This document shows positions 27,888-35,274 of a stretch of DNA of 48,533 nt, in pieces (the stretch's first letter is position 1; each line of letters opens with the position of its first letter). Under the pieces are notes generated by a model. It ran no database searches and was not told the DNA's origin. It saw only the letters and a list, made by a program, of their open reading frames with translations. The DNA lies in the NCBI GenBank assembly GCA_016193485.1, contig JACPRZ010000060.1, positions 1 through 48,533 on the forward strand, read 5' to 3'. The stretch comes from Bacteroidota bacterium. GTDB taxonomy: Bacteria; Bacteroidota; Bacteroidia; JACPRZ01. Both the position numbers and the translations under genes were made by a program.

Positions 27888-29153
27888 ATGGTGAAAGCCG
27901 CTGCACTTTTCTATTCGCTCGCCATTTCGTTCCTGATAACGCTGATCAGCAGTTCACTTATATTATTTGCTTATTTCAGCCGCCATGAAGTTGAATCATC
28001 TTTGCAGCTTGAAAAAGCCCGCATAAATTGCCAGTCGGGTATGAACATCTTACTGGCGGGAAAAAGCGAAATACCCTCTTGCGGAGAGGGCGACCTGGAC
28101 CTGTTCGGTGACGGGCAGGAGACGGTTCACCTCAGGCGGCTCCAGTGGGGTATTTTTGAAATCGGTATTTCAAAAGGTTCAGTTGGAAAATACAGCCAGA
28201 CCCTTGCTGCGCTGTTGGGCGCAAAACTTGGCAGTGATAATAACCTGGCTCTTGTTGTTGCGGACCATGATAAGCCGCTGTCTCTCTGCGGAAAAACGTT
28301 TATAAAAGGATTATGCTACCTGCCCGTAGCGGGTGTAAAAAGGGCATATATCGAAGGGCAGAGTTTTACCGGGGATAAACTTATTGACGGGGAGGTGAGA
28401 ACGTCTGATAGCAAACTCCCTCCCGTTAACCCGGAAATTATTGACGGGAATAGCCGCTATATGAATGGTGAATATGCTGAGACGGACAGCATCATTGATT
28501 TTGAAAAGATGGATGACAACGATTCGATCAGCAATTCTTTTTTAAACAAAACCCTTGTGATGAAAAGTACCGGGCCTATTGAGGTGATAAACAAAAAATA
28601 TTCGGGTAACATACGGCTGGTATCCGGGAGTAATATTTTTATCAGTTCAATGGCGGAATTAAGCGATGTAATCCTTTACGCCCCCATTGTTGAAATTGAA
28701 AAGGGTTTTACCGGTACTATCCAGGTTTTTGCTTCCGATACTCTTATTGTCAATGAAGATGTCAAACTGATCTATCCTTCCGCGGCAGGAGTGATAGGTC
28801 TGGAAAAGAATAAGGGCGGAAAAATATGGCTCGGAAAAAATACGCTTGCCGAAGGGGTCATTTTTGCATATTCGGAAAATGGTGGCGGAAAAAACCCGGT
28901 ATGGGTATCGGTTGACAAGGACGCTATAATAAAAGGCATTCTTTTCTGTTCCGGGATGGTGGAAATGAAGGGATCGGTGTACGGGACCATTATATGCGAT
29001 AAATTTATTTTAACCACCCCTTCCTCTGTTTATGAAAACAATCTGCTGAATGCGACTGTTGATGCAAGCCGCCTTTCGGTTCACTTTGCCGGTGCTGATA
29101 TTTTAGAATCGTTTGCTGTGAAAAAAGAGCGAAATATCGTAAAATGGTTATAA
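27888..29153 (+). CDS. Membrane-anchored beta-solenoid-like protein, candidate tip pseudopilin
   Basis: A 421-aa protein. One N-terminal membrane helix (residues about 7-30) is followed by FSRHEVESSLQLEKARINCQ, resembling the helical N-terminus of PilX/GspK-type minor pilins, but there is no G-F-x-x-x-E processing site. Residues about 215-400 are rich in short repeated strand-turn units (NIRLVSGSNIFISSMAELSD, VILYAPIVEIEKGFTG, VEMKGSVYGTIICDKFILTT), consistent with a small beta-solenoid. Its place directly before two pseudopilins (0-bp gap to the next ATG) is where GspK/PilX-like tip components usually lie. I do not recognise the family. The tip role is inferred from position and topology. 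Confidence 0.8.
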   Translation: MVKAAALFYSLAISFLITLISSSLILFAYFSRHEVESSLQLEKARINCQSGMNILLAGKSEIPSCGEGDLDLFGDGQETVHLRRLQWGIFEIGISKGSVGKYSQTLAALLGAKLGSDNNLALVVADHDKPLSLCGKTFIKGLCYLPVAGVKRAYIEGQSFTGDKLIDGEVRTSDSKLPPVNPEIIDGNSRYMNGEYAETDSIIDFEKMDDNDSISNSFLNKTLVMKSTGPIEVINKKYSGNIRLVSGSNIFISSMAELSDVILYAPIVEIEKGFTGTIQVFASDTLIVNEDVKLIYPSAAGVIGLEKNKGGKIWLGKNTLAEGVIFAYSENGGGKNPVWVSVDKDAIIKGILFCSGMVEMKGSVYGTIICDKFILTTPSSVYENNLLNATVDASRLSVHFAGADILESFAVKKERNIVKWL

Positions 29154-29489
29154 ATGGACGTGAAAATACCTTCGTCAACATTAGTTGAAACCCTTGCCGC
29201 CCTCACTATTATCATGCTCTCATTCGGGCTTGCACTTGTACTCTATGGACAGGTTATCACCGGAAGCCGTATAAACAGCACGTTCAAGCTTTTTTTATTA
29301 GCCGATGGCATTGCCGGTGAGGGAGAGGTTGATTCTTTGCCTGGCGATGAGACGGGCGTAATAACCAGGACCGCTTTCCTTCCATTCAAAGGAGATACAT
29401 CAGGGATCAAAACACTTTTATTTGAAGGATTTGACCATAAAGGGCAAAAAATATTTTCCTTTAAAAAAATTGTTACCGCCTCCCGATAA
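29154..29489 (+). CDS. Pseudopilin (type IV pilin-like N-terminus)
   Basis: A 111-aa protein with the prepilin-type segment VKIPSS/TLVETLAALTIIML. Taking Glu as mature position 5, cleavage falls between the two serines, so the -1 residue is Ser, not the usual Gly. A single hydrophobic helix of about 20 residues follows, then a short globular part. Its ATG directly follows the stop of the tip-like gene, and the next pseudopilin starts 10 bp after its stop. It resembles GspI/GspJ-like minor pseudopilins in size and position; the exact class cannot be assigned by eye. Confidence 0.85.
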   Translation: MDVKIPSSTLVETLAALTIIMLSFGLALVLYGQVITGSRINSTFKLFLLADGIAGEGEVDSLPGDETGVITRTAFLPFKGDTSGIKTLLFEGFDHKGQKIFSFKKIVTASR

Positions 29490-29499
29490 TTTTTTACGG

Positions 29500-29973
29500 A
29501 TGAAACGGGCGCTTTCCTTTACTCTCATTGAACTCATCATTGTCCTTTTCCTTACCGGTATGGTGACGGCAATCGGTTACACATCCTTTAACATTATCAA
29601 AAGAGAGTTTTTTTCTTTCCGGACGAATGCCATGGCCCTTGTAGATATTAGTTGGCTGAATGCAATCCTTCAGCGGGATATATTAAATGCAAGGGAGGTT
29701 AGAAGGGAAAATGAGAGCGTCATCCTGGTATTCCGAAACATGCCCCCGGTTACGTATAGATTTGCCCATTCCTTCATCCTGAGGAAAAGCGACAGCGCAA
29801 CGGATACGTTTCATCTTTCGTACAGGAATCTCAGGATGAATCTTTTTAAAAATGAGCAGGCGATACATGGCGGGTTGGTTGATGAGATCATGGTGGATGT
29901 TGTTTCGGAAAGCGCGGTATATCCCCTCCATCTAAGAAAACAATACGGTGCCGATATTCTCATGAATTTATAA
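29500..29973 (+). CDS. Pseudopilin (GspJ/GspH-like)
   Basis: A 157-aa protein starting at ATG 29500 with MKRALS/FTLIELIIVLFLTG, a classic prepilin N-terminus with the essential Glu at mature position 5 and Ser at -1. A longer frame upstream overlaps the previous gene and would bury the processing site, so the short start is right. The globular part (ILQRDILNAREVRRENESVI) resembles minor pseudopilins of type II secretion. It is followed after 11 bp by the GTG start of the GspF-like gene. Minor pseudopilins prime assembly of the pseudopilus under GspF/GspE. Confidence 0.88.
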   Translation: MKRALSFTLIELIIVLFLTGMVTAIGYTSFNIIKREFFSFRTNAMALVDISWLNAILQRDILNAREVRRENESVILVFRNMPPVTYRFAHSFILRKSDSATDTFHLSYRNLRMNLFKNEQAIHGGLVDEIMVDVVSESAVYPLHLRKQYGADILMNL

Positions 29974-29984
29974 ATGACAGGACG

Positions 29985-31145
29985 GTGGCCATTGAAGTAA
30001 AAAATATTGATTTTAAAACGAACGACCTTTCCCGGGGTAACGAAAAAGGCAAAGGAGAAAATAAACGGTCATGGCAGGATATTCTTAACCGGGATATAAC
30101 GCTCTTCAGGAAGCAGTTCAGTGAAAAGAACAAAGAGAGGTTTTATTCCGAACTGAACATCCTGCTTGGTTCCGGTGTGGACATTAAGACCGCCCTTGAA
30201 CTTATTGAAGAAGGGCAGGCAAAGAAAGCCGATAAAGAAGTTTTTCGCTCCGTCATGCAACATATCCTGAAGGGGGGGGCGTTGTCGGGCGCTCTTGAAA
30301 AAACGGGGAAATTCTCTCCTTACGAATATTTCAGCGTCAGGATAGGGGAGGAGAGCGGAAGGTTGCCGCATGTGCTGGAGGAACTTTCGGCATTTTATTC
30401 GCGGCTGATCCGGCAGAAAAGGCAGTTTGTGAGCGCCTTATCCTACCCGGTAATTGTTGTTGCCGCTGCTACTGCTGCCGTTTTTTTCATGCTGAATTTT
30501 GTTGTGCCGATGTTCAGCGATGTTTTTAAGCGGTTTGGTGGTGAACTTCCGCTGCTTACGAGAATAATCATTGATGCTTCGGGCTGGCTTTCTTTGCTTT
30601 TGCCCTACCTATTGCTCGTATCCGTCCTATGTGTTGCTTTTATCCTGTGGCAGAAAAGACAGGAATGGTTCCGGAAGTTGTCAGCCGCAATCATTCTGAG
30701 GGTTCCTTTGATAGGCGATATTATCAGGAAACTTTACCTCGGCCGCTTTTGTTCTTCCATGAACCTGCTTACTGCCGCCAACACTCCCCTGGTGGATGCC
30801 CTTGCGCTCATTGAGAAGATGGTCAGTTTTTACCCGCTTGAAAAATCGCTGGCGGAAACCAAAATAAAGGTTATGAAGGGAACACCATTGTACCAGGCGC
30901 TTTCCGGATATGATATTTACGACCGGAGGATGATCTCCCTGGTAAAAGTGGCGGAAGAAGTAAACCAACTTGACGTGATTTTCGGCAAACTTGCAAAACA
31001 ATATACCGATGAAGTGGAGTACCGCACCGGCATGCTTGGCACTACCCTGGAACCAATCCTGATTGTAGGTATCGGCCTTTTTGTTGCCGTTATTTTAATC
31101 GCCATGTACCTGCCGCTGTTCCAACTCGGAACCATGATAAAGTGA
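29985..31145 (+). CDS. gspF: Inner-membrane platform protein, GspF/PilC family
   Basis: A 386-aa protein with a GTG start at 29985, preceded by AGGA at 29979-29982; no ATG fits. It has two T2SSF domains, about residues 50-170 (FYSELNILLGSGVDIKTALE, FSVRIGEESGRLPHVLEELS) and about 250-375 (FCSSMNLLTAANTPLVDALA, MISLVKVAEEVNQLDVIFGK). Membrane helices lie near residues 153-175, 205-225 and 360-382. GspF/PilC anchors the assembly ATPase at the inner membrane. The stop codon TGA (31143-31145) lies inside a 20-bp direct repeat that bounds the transposase insertion downstream. Gsp and Pil naming cannot be separated from this gene alone. Confidence 0.92.
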   Translation: MAIEVKNIDFKTNDLSRGNEKGKGENKRSWQDILNRDITLFRKQFSEKNKERFYSELNILLGSGVDIKTALELIEEGQAKKADKEVFRSVMQHILKGGALSGALEKTGKFSPYEYFSVRIGEESGRLPHVLEELSAFYSRLIRQKRQFVSALSYPVIVVAAATAAVFFMLNFVVPMFSDVFKRFGGELPLLTRIIIDASGWLSLLLPYLLLVSVLCVAFILWQKRQEWFRKLSAAIILRVPLIGDIIRKLYLGRFCSSMNLLTAANTPLVDALALIEKMVSFYPLEKSLAETKIKVMKGTPLYQALSGYDIYDRRMISLVKVAEEVNQLDVIFGKLAKQYTDEVEYRTGMLGTTLEPILIVGIGLFVAVILIAMYLPLFQLGTMIK

Positions 31146-31161
31146 GCGCTTATTTCTTTTT
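31142..31161. repeat. 20-bp direct repeat, left copy
   Basis: GTGAGCGCTTATTTCTTTTT, identical to 32072-32091. The left copy contains the TGA stop of the gspF-like gene. Confidence 0.85.
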
Positions 31162-31270
31162 TCTTTAATGGCATTGTGCAAGGACAATTTTTTTCTTCTT
31201 TTCTATCCATCAGGAGTTTCAACATTTCAGGCAGGTCATAATGGTTTATTTTTGTATTGGTTTTATCTCT

Positions 31271-31287
31271 TTGTCCCGGAGGGACAA
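31271..31287. repeat. REP-like hairpin 1
   Basis: TTGTCCC-GGA-GGGACAA, a perfect 7-bp stem, upstream of the transposase gene. Confidence 0.75.
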
Positions 31288-31331
31288 AATACGGGTAGTA
31301 GCAGCAGACAATGATTACAAAATAAACCCGC

Positions 31332-31349
31332 TTGTCCCGTCAGGGACAA
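31332..31349. repeat. REP-like hairpin 2
   Basis: TTGTCCC-GTCA-GGGACAA, a perfect 7-bp stem, 17 bp before the transposase start. Confidence 0.75.
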
Positions 31350-31365
31350 AATATTGATTGGTTTT

Positions 31366-31827
31366 ATGGCAAATACGTACACCCAGATTCATATTCAATC
31401 CATTTTTGCCGTTCAAAACCGGTTGTGTTTGATACAAAATCACTGGCGGGATGAATTATATAAATACATAACCGGTATTGTGCAAGGTCATAATCATAAA
31501 ATGCTTGCAATAAATGGAATATCCAGCCACATTCATTTATTTTTTGGATTTCGTCCAACCCAATCCTTATCCGGTTTAATGCAAGACGTTAAGGAATATT
31601 CATCAAAATGGATAAATCAAAGAAAATTAATCAGGGGAAGATTCAGTTGGCAGGAGGGTTATGGGGCTTTTTCTTATAATAAATCAGAGGTGCCAACGAT
31701 AATAAATTATGTCCGAAATCAGCAGGAGCATCATAAAAAAGTTTCCTTTATTGAAGAGTATAAGGAAATTTTACAGGAATTCGGCATTGAATATGATGAG
31801 CGGTATATTTTTAAGGCGGTTGAGTAA
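31366..31827 (+). CDS. IS200-like REP-associated tyrosine transposase (RAYT)
   Basis: A 153-aa protein starting MANTYTQIHIQSIFAV. The HUH motif is H55-I-H57 (in NGISSHIHLFFG) and the catalytic tyrosine is Y115 in INYVRNQQEHHKK, the standard Y1 transposase layout at normal IS200-type length. It appears intact. The start at 31366 is chosen over an ATG four codons upstream because family members begin at MANTY. It is flanked by four TGTCCC..GGGACA hairpins, two per side, the arrangement expected of a RAYT with its REP-like repeats. These enzymes nick and join single-stranded hairpin DNA. It separates the two halves of the secretion locus without disrupting either. Confidence 0.93.
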   Translation: MANTYTQIHIQSIFAVQNRLCLIQNHWRDELYKYITGIVQGHNHKMLAINGISSHIHLFFGFRPTQSLSGLMQDVKEYSSKWINQRKLIRGRFSWQEGYGAFSYNKSEVPTIINYVRNQQEHHKKVSFIEEYKEILQEFGIEYDERYIFKAVE

Positions 31828-31844
31828 TAAAATTGCAATTTATA

Positions 31845-31865
31845 TTCTGTCCCTATGGGACAGAA
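31845..31865. repeat. REP-like hairpin 3
   Basis: TTCTGTCCC-TAT-GGGACAGAA, a perfect 9-bp stem followed by a T-run, 17 bp after the transposase stop. It could also terminate the transcript. Confidence 0.75.
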
Positions 31866-31900
31866 TTTTTTTTCGCGGGCAACTATTCATCTACCAATAA

Positions 31901-31920
31901 TTTGTCCCTAACGGGACAAA
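31901..31920. repeat. REP-like hairpin 4
   Basis: TTTGTCCC-TAAC-GGGACAAA, a perfect 8-bp stem, second copy downstream of the transposase gene. Confidence 0.75.
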
Positions 31921-32071
31921 AGCATTTCCTCTAAGTGCTATTTACTGCGCATTTGTAAAATTTCCTGCCTCTTCAAACCCCTCCTTCATATTCAAAAATT
32001 TGGGTAAAGGTTAGATCCATGAAGGCAGGGATTTTATTTTTTCACTCTGATCATTCTTATGCGTAAAACGG

Positions 32072-32091
32072 GTGAGCGCTTATTTCTTTTT
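32072..32091. repeat. 20-bp direct repeat, right copy
   Basis: GTGAGCGCTTATTTCTTTTT, identical to 31142-31161. It contains the stop codon of the gspC/pilP-like gene (32082-32080 on the minus strand) and its last codons. Confidence 0.85.
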
Positions 32092-32565
32092 CCTGATAAC
32101 TCTTTTTTCTTTTCCGGAGATCATCTCTACCGAATCGGGAAAAACCGCAAGAAGTTTCAATCCCTCTTTTTCTTCGCCAGGCGCCAGCAGGTTATCCTGC
32201 CCGTTGATATTGATCAGCGCGACCATTTTTTTCGTTTGCTGGTTTTTGATCATGCCTCCGTAGATAATGGCGGGCCATACGGTTTTCACCTCGGTTTTCA
32301 CCGGTTGATGAACAGGCGGCTTAATTTCAGCGGAAATGGGCGGTTTATCGGCAATTTTTCCAAGAAACGGATCGCGGTAGGTACCGATAAGAGAAAAGGT
32401 GTCGGCAGATATTTTTTCTTTCGCGCCCTTGACATTGGCGGATGGTATGGCAGGCGCAGCATCATCCCCGCGCCACAATGTGGTAAGTACCTTATAAAAA
32501 ACGATGCCCCATATCGCTATCGTTGCCGGCAAGAGATAATAAAGAAGTTTTTTGTTCCTGATCAC
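32080..32565 (-). CDS. GspC/PilP-like inner-membrane protein
   Basis: A 161-aa protein with a GTG start whose GTGA overlaps the stop of the Fn3-like lipoprotein gene by 4 bp. One N-terminal membrane helix (residues about 8-26). Then a flexible Pro-rich linker and the segment FSLIGTYRDPFLGK, matching the R-DPF motif before the HR domain of GspC/PilP-type proteins. A small beta domain follows (IYGGMIKNQQTKKMVALINI, LAPGEEKEGLKLLAVFPDSV). GspC/PilP links the inner-membrane platform to the secretin's periplasmic domains. It is the last gene of the minus-strand secretion operon, and its stop lies in the 20-bp direct repeat. Confidence 0.8.
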   Translation of the reverse strand: MIRNKKLLYYLLPATIAIWGIVFYKVLTTLWRGDDAAPAIPSANVKGAKEKISADTFSLIGTYRDPFLGKIADKPPISAEIKPPVHQPVKTEVKTVWPAIIYGGMIKNQQTKKMVALININGQDNLLAPGEEKEGLKLLAVFPDSVEMISGKEKRVIRKKK

Positions 32566-33524
32566 TGGATGGTAACCTTATTGAGATTGCTGTAGGGACT
32601 GATATTTCCGGCTGCATCAACTGACCGGACTCTCCAGAAATATTTTCCGGCAGAGAGCGTGTCAGAAAAAGAAGTATTGGACGTATATGCCTCAATGGCA
32701 ACAGTCGCCATCAGGGAGTCGGAGTAAACAAACAAAGTGTCCTGTATCGCTGAACCGCTCACGGTTCCCCTGTCCCAGTAAAATGTAACGACCGAATCAG
32801 TCAAAATAGTGTTATTTGCCGGTGATACAAGGACCGGGGCGTTGGGACGCGCGGTGTCAATATCGAGGGAATAAACCGTGTAGGGTGTAACGGATGAGGT
32901 GTTTTCTCCCCGCACACGCCATTCATAATTTCCTTCGGAAGTAAAGGTATGTTGGGCACTGTCGGCAGTCGTGATCACCGGGGAAATAACCTGCGTACCG
33001 TTGAAATCAGGTGTTGCAATCTCAAACCTGTAATCCGAAGCATTGTAAAGGGTATTCCACCGGAAAGTGATATTCATATTCTTCGTGGTATAATTATTCG
33101 CAGGAGAGGCAAGGACAATTACCTGCGATGAGAGGTCGGATGTGCTGTCAATGGTGAGAAAATAAGTGGTATAGGCGGTGCTGCTGGCGCTGTTAAAACC
33201 CTTTATACGCCAGCCGTACGTACCCGGATTCAATGTGTAGGTAAATTTGTTTGTGGCAAGATTTGAATCAACCAACAGGTATTGTACCGATGAAAAGGAT
33301 GGCGAGACAATCTGGATGTTATATTTTTCGGCATCCCTGATCTCATCCCACCAGAATGTAAGAGTGACCGTTGTAGTAATAAAACTGTCCGGAGGAGCAA
33401 TAACAGTAACGGTTTTATTCTCCAGGTCAGGCACTACAAAGTCCCTGGTGCAGGAGAACCAGAGCAAGAGCATCCCGGACAAGAGAAAAATAATCCGTTC
33501 AGGAATTCTTCTGTTTGCTGACAT
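32562..33524 (-). CDS. Lipoprotein with Fn3/Ig-like repeats in the secretion operon
   Basis: A 320-aa protein with a lipobox LLLWFSC (Cys about residue 25). About three repeats of 80-100 residues each have the form SPANNYTTKNMNITFRWNTL ... YEWRVRGENTSSVTPYTVYS, resembling fibronectin type III-like modules. The last ends VDAAGNISPYSN. It overlaps the PilO-like gene by 26 bp upstream and the GspC-like gene by 4 bp downstream, so it is firmly embedded in the assembly operon. It is not a standard pilotin (too long, repetitive). It could be an outer-membrane-anchored accessory of the secretin or a substrate (inference). Confidence 0.87.
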   Translation of the reverse strand: MSANRRIPERIIFLLSGMLLLWFSCTRDFVVPDLENKTVTVIAPPDSFITTTVTLTFWWDEIRDAEKYNIQIVSPSFSSVQYLLVDSNLATNKFTYTLNPGTYGWRIKGFNSASSTAYTTYFLTIDSTSDLSSQVIVLASPANNYTTKNMNITFRWNTLYNASDYRFEIATPDFNGTQVISPVITTADSAQHTFTSEGNYEWRVRGENTSSVTPYTVYSLDIDTARPNAPVLVSPANNTILTDSVVTFYWDRGTVSGSAIQDTLFVYSDSLMATVAIEAYTSNTSFSDTLSAGKYFWRVRSVDAAGNISPYSNLNKVTIQ

Positions 33525-34035
33525 TCTGAAGGTAAATAGTTGCGGTTAAAGAAATGCGTTTGGTTTTATAGTCCTCTTTCGTTTGAAACAATACGGATGA
33601 AACCTTGCCGGCTTTTTGCTTTTGTTCCAGTTCATAGATAAGCCGGTTGAGATCGCTGAAATTGCCTTCCACCACAAATATACTCGTTTCAACCGAATAA
33701 TTACGCTGGGCATTTTTTTCCGGTTTTGGAAATTCCCTCAGAATCACGCCTTCACGTTTACAGAAGTTGGTAAGTAATTCCAGTAAGCGCTGGTGATTGT
33801 CATACCCGGTTGTAAAGCCGCTTCCTATTTTATTGTCAACTTCCTCCAATTCTTTTTCCAGGATTGCGGTTTTGGCAGGAGCATCGCTTACGCTTTCCAG
33901 TTGACCCTCAAGTTTTGCGCAACGATCATACAAATCAATGGTCTTTTTTATTGCAAACTGCCAGGTAATCAAAAGAAACAGGATACCGCCTATAAGGAAA
34001 AAACGATTCTTGAACTTTTTTTGAATAATCTGCAA
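33499..34035 (-). CDS. PilO/GspM-like inner-membrane protein (TTG start)
   Basis: A 178-aa protein. A membrane helix at about residues 11-28 (NRFFLIGGILFLLITWQFAI) precedes a coiled coil and a small ferredoxin-like domain (SVETSIFVVEGNFSDLNRLI), the PilO/GspM layout. The frame has a stop two codons before TTG 34035 and no ATG before the membrane helix, so TTG must start it; AGAGGT lies 5 bases upstream. The gene overlaps the end of the PilN/GspL-like gene by 101 bp in another frame, so both read the same DNA for about 33 codons. PilO/GspM normally pairs with PilN/GspL, and the long overlap suggests coupled production. Confidence 0.85.
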   Translation of the reverse strand: MQIIQKKFKNRFFLIGGILFLLITWQFAIKKTIDLYDRCAKLEGQLESVSDAPAKTAILEKELEEVDNKIGSGFTTGYDNHQRLLELLTNFCKREGVILREFPKPEKNAQRNYSVETSIFVVEGNFSDLNRLIYELEQKQKAGKVSSVLFQTKEDYKTKRISLTATIYLQNVSKQKNS

Positions 34036-35215
34036 TGGTTACCTCTTTTACCCATTGTTGTTCTTTAATATAATGGACCCAGTTGTTCAGGGTGGATGTT
34101 TCATTGCACTCCCCTGAAATGCGGATAAAGTTCATATTAAAAGCGATTGTTTTATCGTCACCCGGTTTTTTCAGCGGTGGATTAATGGAGATACCCTCAA
34201 GGCGAATGCCTGTGGGCATTCCGGCTGCAAGTCGGTCGGCATAAAAAGAAGCAAGCGATGGTTCAAGCAGGCCGGTATTATGAAGGAACCTGCGTTTTTC
34301 CGCAAGTTCGCTTTTTAACTTTTCATAGCCGGTAAGTATTTCCCTGTTTTGCGATACGGAACTCTCTAATTCATTAAATTTTCCGGAAAGATATGTAAAC
34401 ACAAAAAAATTCACCACGAGGAAAACAAAATAAAAAACAAGTGTCGTTGCTGCAAGTATCCTGAACATCCGCCTGCCTGCAACTTCGGCCTGGGCATTTT
34501 TAATGACCGGGACTTTTGTTGCTGTACGCTCCGCCTGGGAAAAAAAATATTGAAATGCTGCGGCAAACGGAACAACAGAGCGTTCGTCCATGGACTCAGT
34601 TCCGACAGCAATCCTGCTGCCATTGCCTGAGAAGTTACTCACATTAAATTCCCGGATCATGCTTTTGCTGTAGCAGAGCCAGCGTCCTGACAAATTGATT
34701 TCGAATTGTCCCTCATGCGAATTCCCGTTGAGCAGAGGCAATATGGATCTGACGCAGAAAGGTCCTAATGATGCGGATACCACATATATCCCGTTATTTC
34801 CAAACTCCCCGACTATTTCATGCGCGCGGTTTTTCCGGATTATTGATAGCAGGATTTGGTTTGAACCGCTTCCGGCCGCGGGTTCCTTTTCCATATAGAA
34901 TTCGTCCGGCTGCGCATTGGGAAGCGCCTGCTGCAGCAAGGCAGCATCATCCGGGTCGTCACTTCCTTCAAGGAGTTTATGCATAATTCCCCTGCCGGAT
35001 ATCACGAGGTTTACAGGAATATGAGAAGGCATCAGCGGTCTTAGTGAAGGAATATCTTTGACACCGATTCTTGCCGTTTCAATGGTTAATGCCGACTTAT
35101 TCAACGCGACAACAACGAGGTTGATGCCGGCAATCCCATTGTCGCCAATAATAACTTCAACTCCCGCTGCAGTCCTGCTCCTGAAAAATCGCTGAAAGTT
35201 GAGGGTGTTGAGCAT
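33935..35215 (-). CDS. PilM/PilN-fusion (GspL-like) assembly protein
   Basis: A 426-aa protein. The N-terminal ~240 residues are a cytoplasmic domain reminiscent of PilM/GspL (GDNGIAGINLVVVALNKSAL, LPNAQPDEFYMEKEPAAGSG, with the middle QILLSIIRKNRAHEIVGEFG). One membrane helix lies at about residues 262-285 (FRILAATTLVFYFVFLVVNF). It is followed by a coiled coil and a periplasmic PilN-like domain (IRLEGISINPPLKKPG, ISGECNETSTLNNWVHYIKE). This matches GspL, which links the ATPase to the platform. The C-terminal 33 codons overlap the PilO-like gene. The secretin gene ends 60 bp upstream. Confidence 0.85.
   Translation of the reverse strand: MLNTLNFQRFFRSRTAAGVEVIIGDNGIAGINLVVVALNKSALTIETARIGVKDIPSLRPLMPSHIPVNLVISGRGIMHKLLEGSDDPDDAALLQQALPNAQPDEFYMEKEPAAGSGSNQILLSIIRKNRAHEIVGEFGNNGIYVVSASLGPFCVRSILPLLNGNSHEGQFEINLSGRWLCYSKSMIREFNVSNFSGNGSRIAVGTESMDERSVVPFAAAFQYFFSQAERTATKVPVIKNAQAEVAGRRMFRILAATTLVFYFVFLVVNFFVFTYLSGKFNELESSVSQNREILTGYEKLKSELAEKRRFLHNTGLLEPSLASFYADRLAAGMPTGIRLEGISINPPLKKPGDDKTIAFNMNFIRISGECNETSTLNNWVHYIKEQQWVKEVTIADYSKKVQESFFPYRRYPVSFDYLAVCNKKDH
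34033..34046 (-). promoter_or_regulatory. Ribosome-binding site that fixes a TTG start
   Basis: On the minus strand AGAGGT (34046-34041) is followed after AACCA by TTG (34035-34033). It lies inside the PilN/GspL-like coding region. Strong Shine-Dalgarno sites are uncommon in Bacteroidota, so this one supports the unusual internal start. Confidence 0.65.
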
Positions 35216-35274
35216 GGGAAGAGAAAAACAACTCAGTTATTATTTCAGCCGGAGATATTTTACGTGAGAGATAC

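Larger units (their letters stand above)
31162..32091. mobile_element. RAYT/REP insertion between two convergent secretion operons
   Basis: The segment holds an IS200-type transposase gene with two GGGACAA-type hairpins on each side and ends in the second copy of an exact 20-bp direct repeat (32072-32091; first copy 31142-31161). One copy contains the stop of the plus-strand gspF-like gene (TGA) and the other the stop of the minus-strand gspC/pilP-like gene. With one copy removed, the two genes would converge with only 4 bp between their stops. This suggests insertion of about 930 bp with duplication of the site, or a recombination scar. IS200 elements are not known to make such duplications, so the mechanism is open. 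Confidence 0.6.

Noticed and set aside
31142..32091. Whether the RAYT insertion broke the secretion locus
   Set aside because: Both adjoining genes keep complete C-termini and stops, so the locus is interrupted only between operons.
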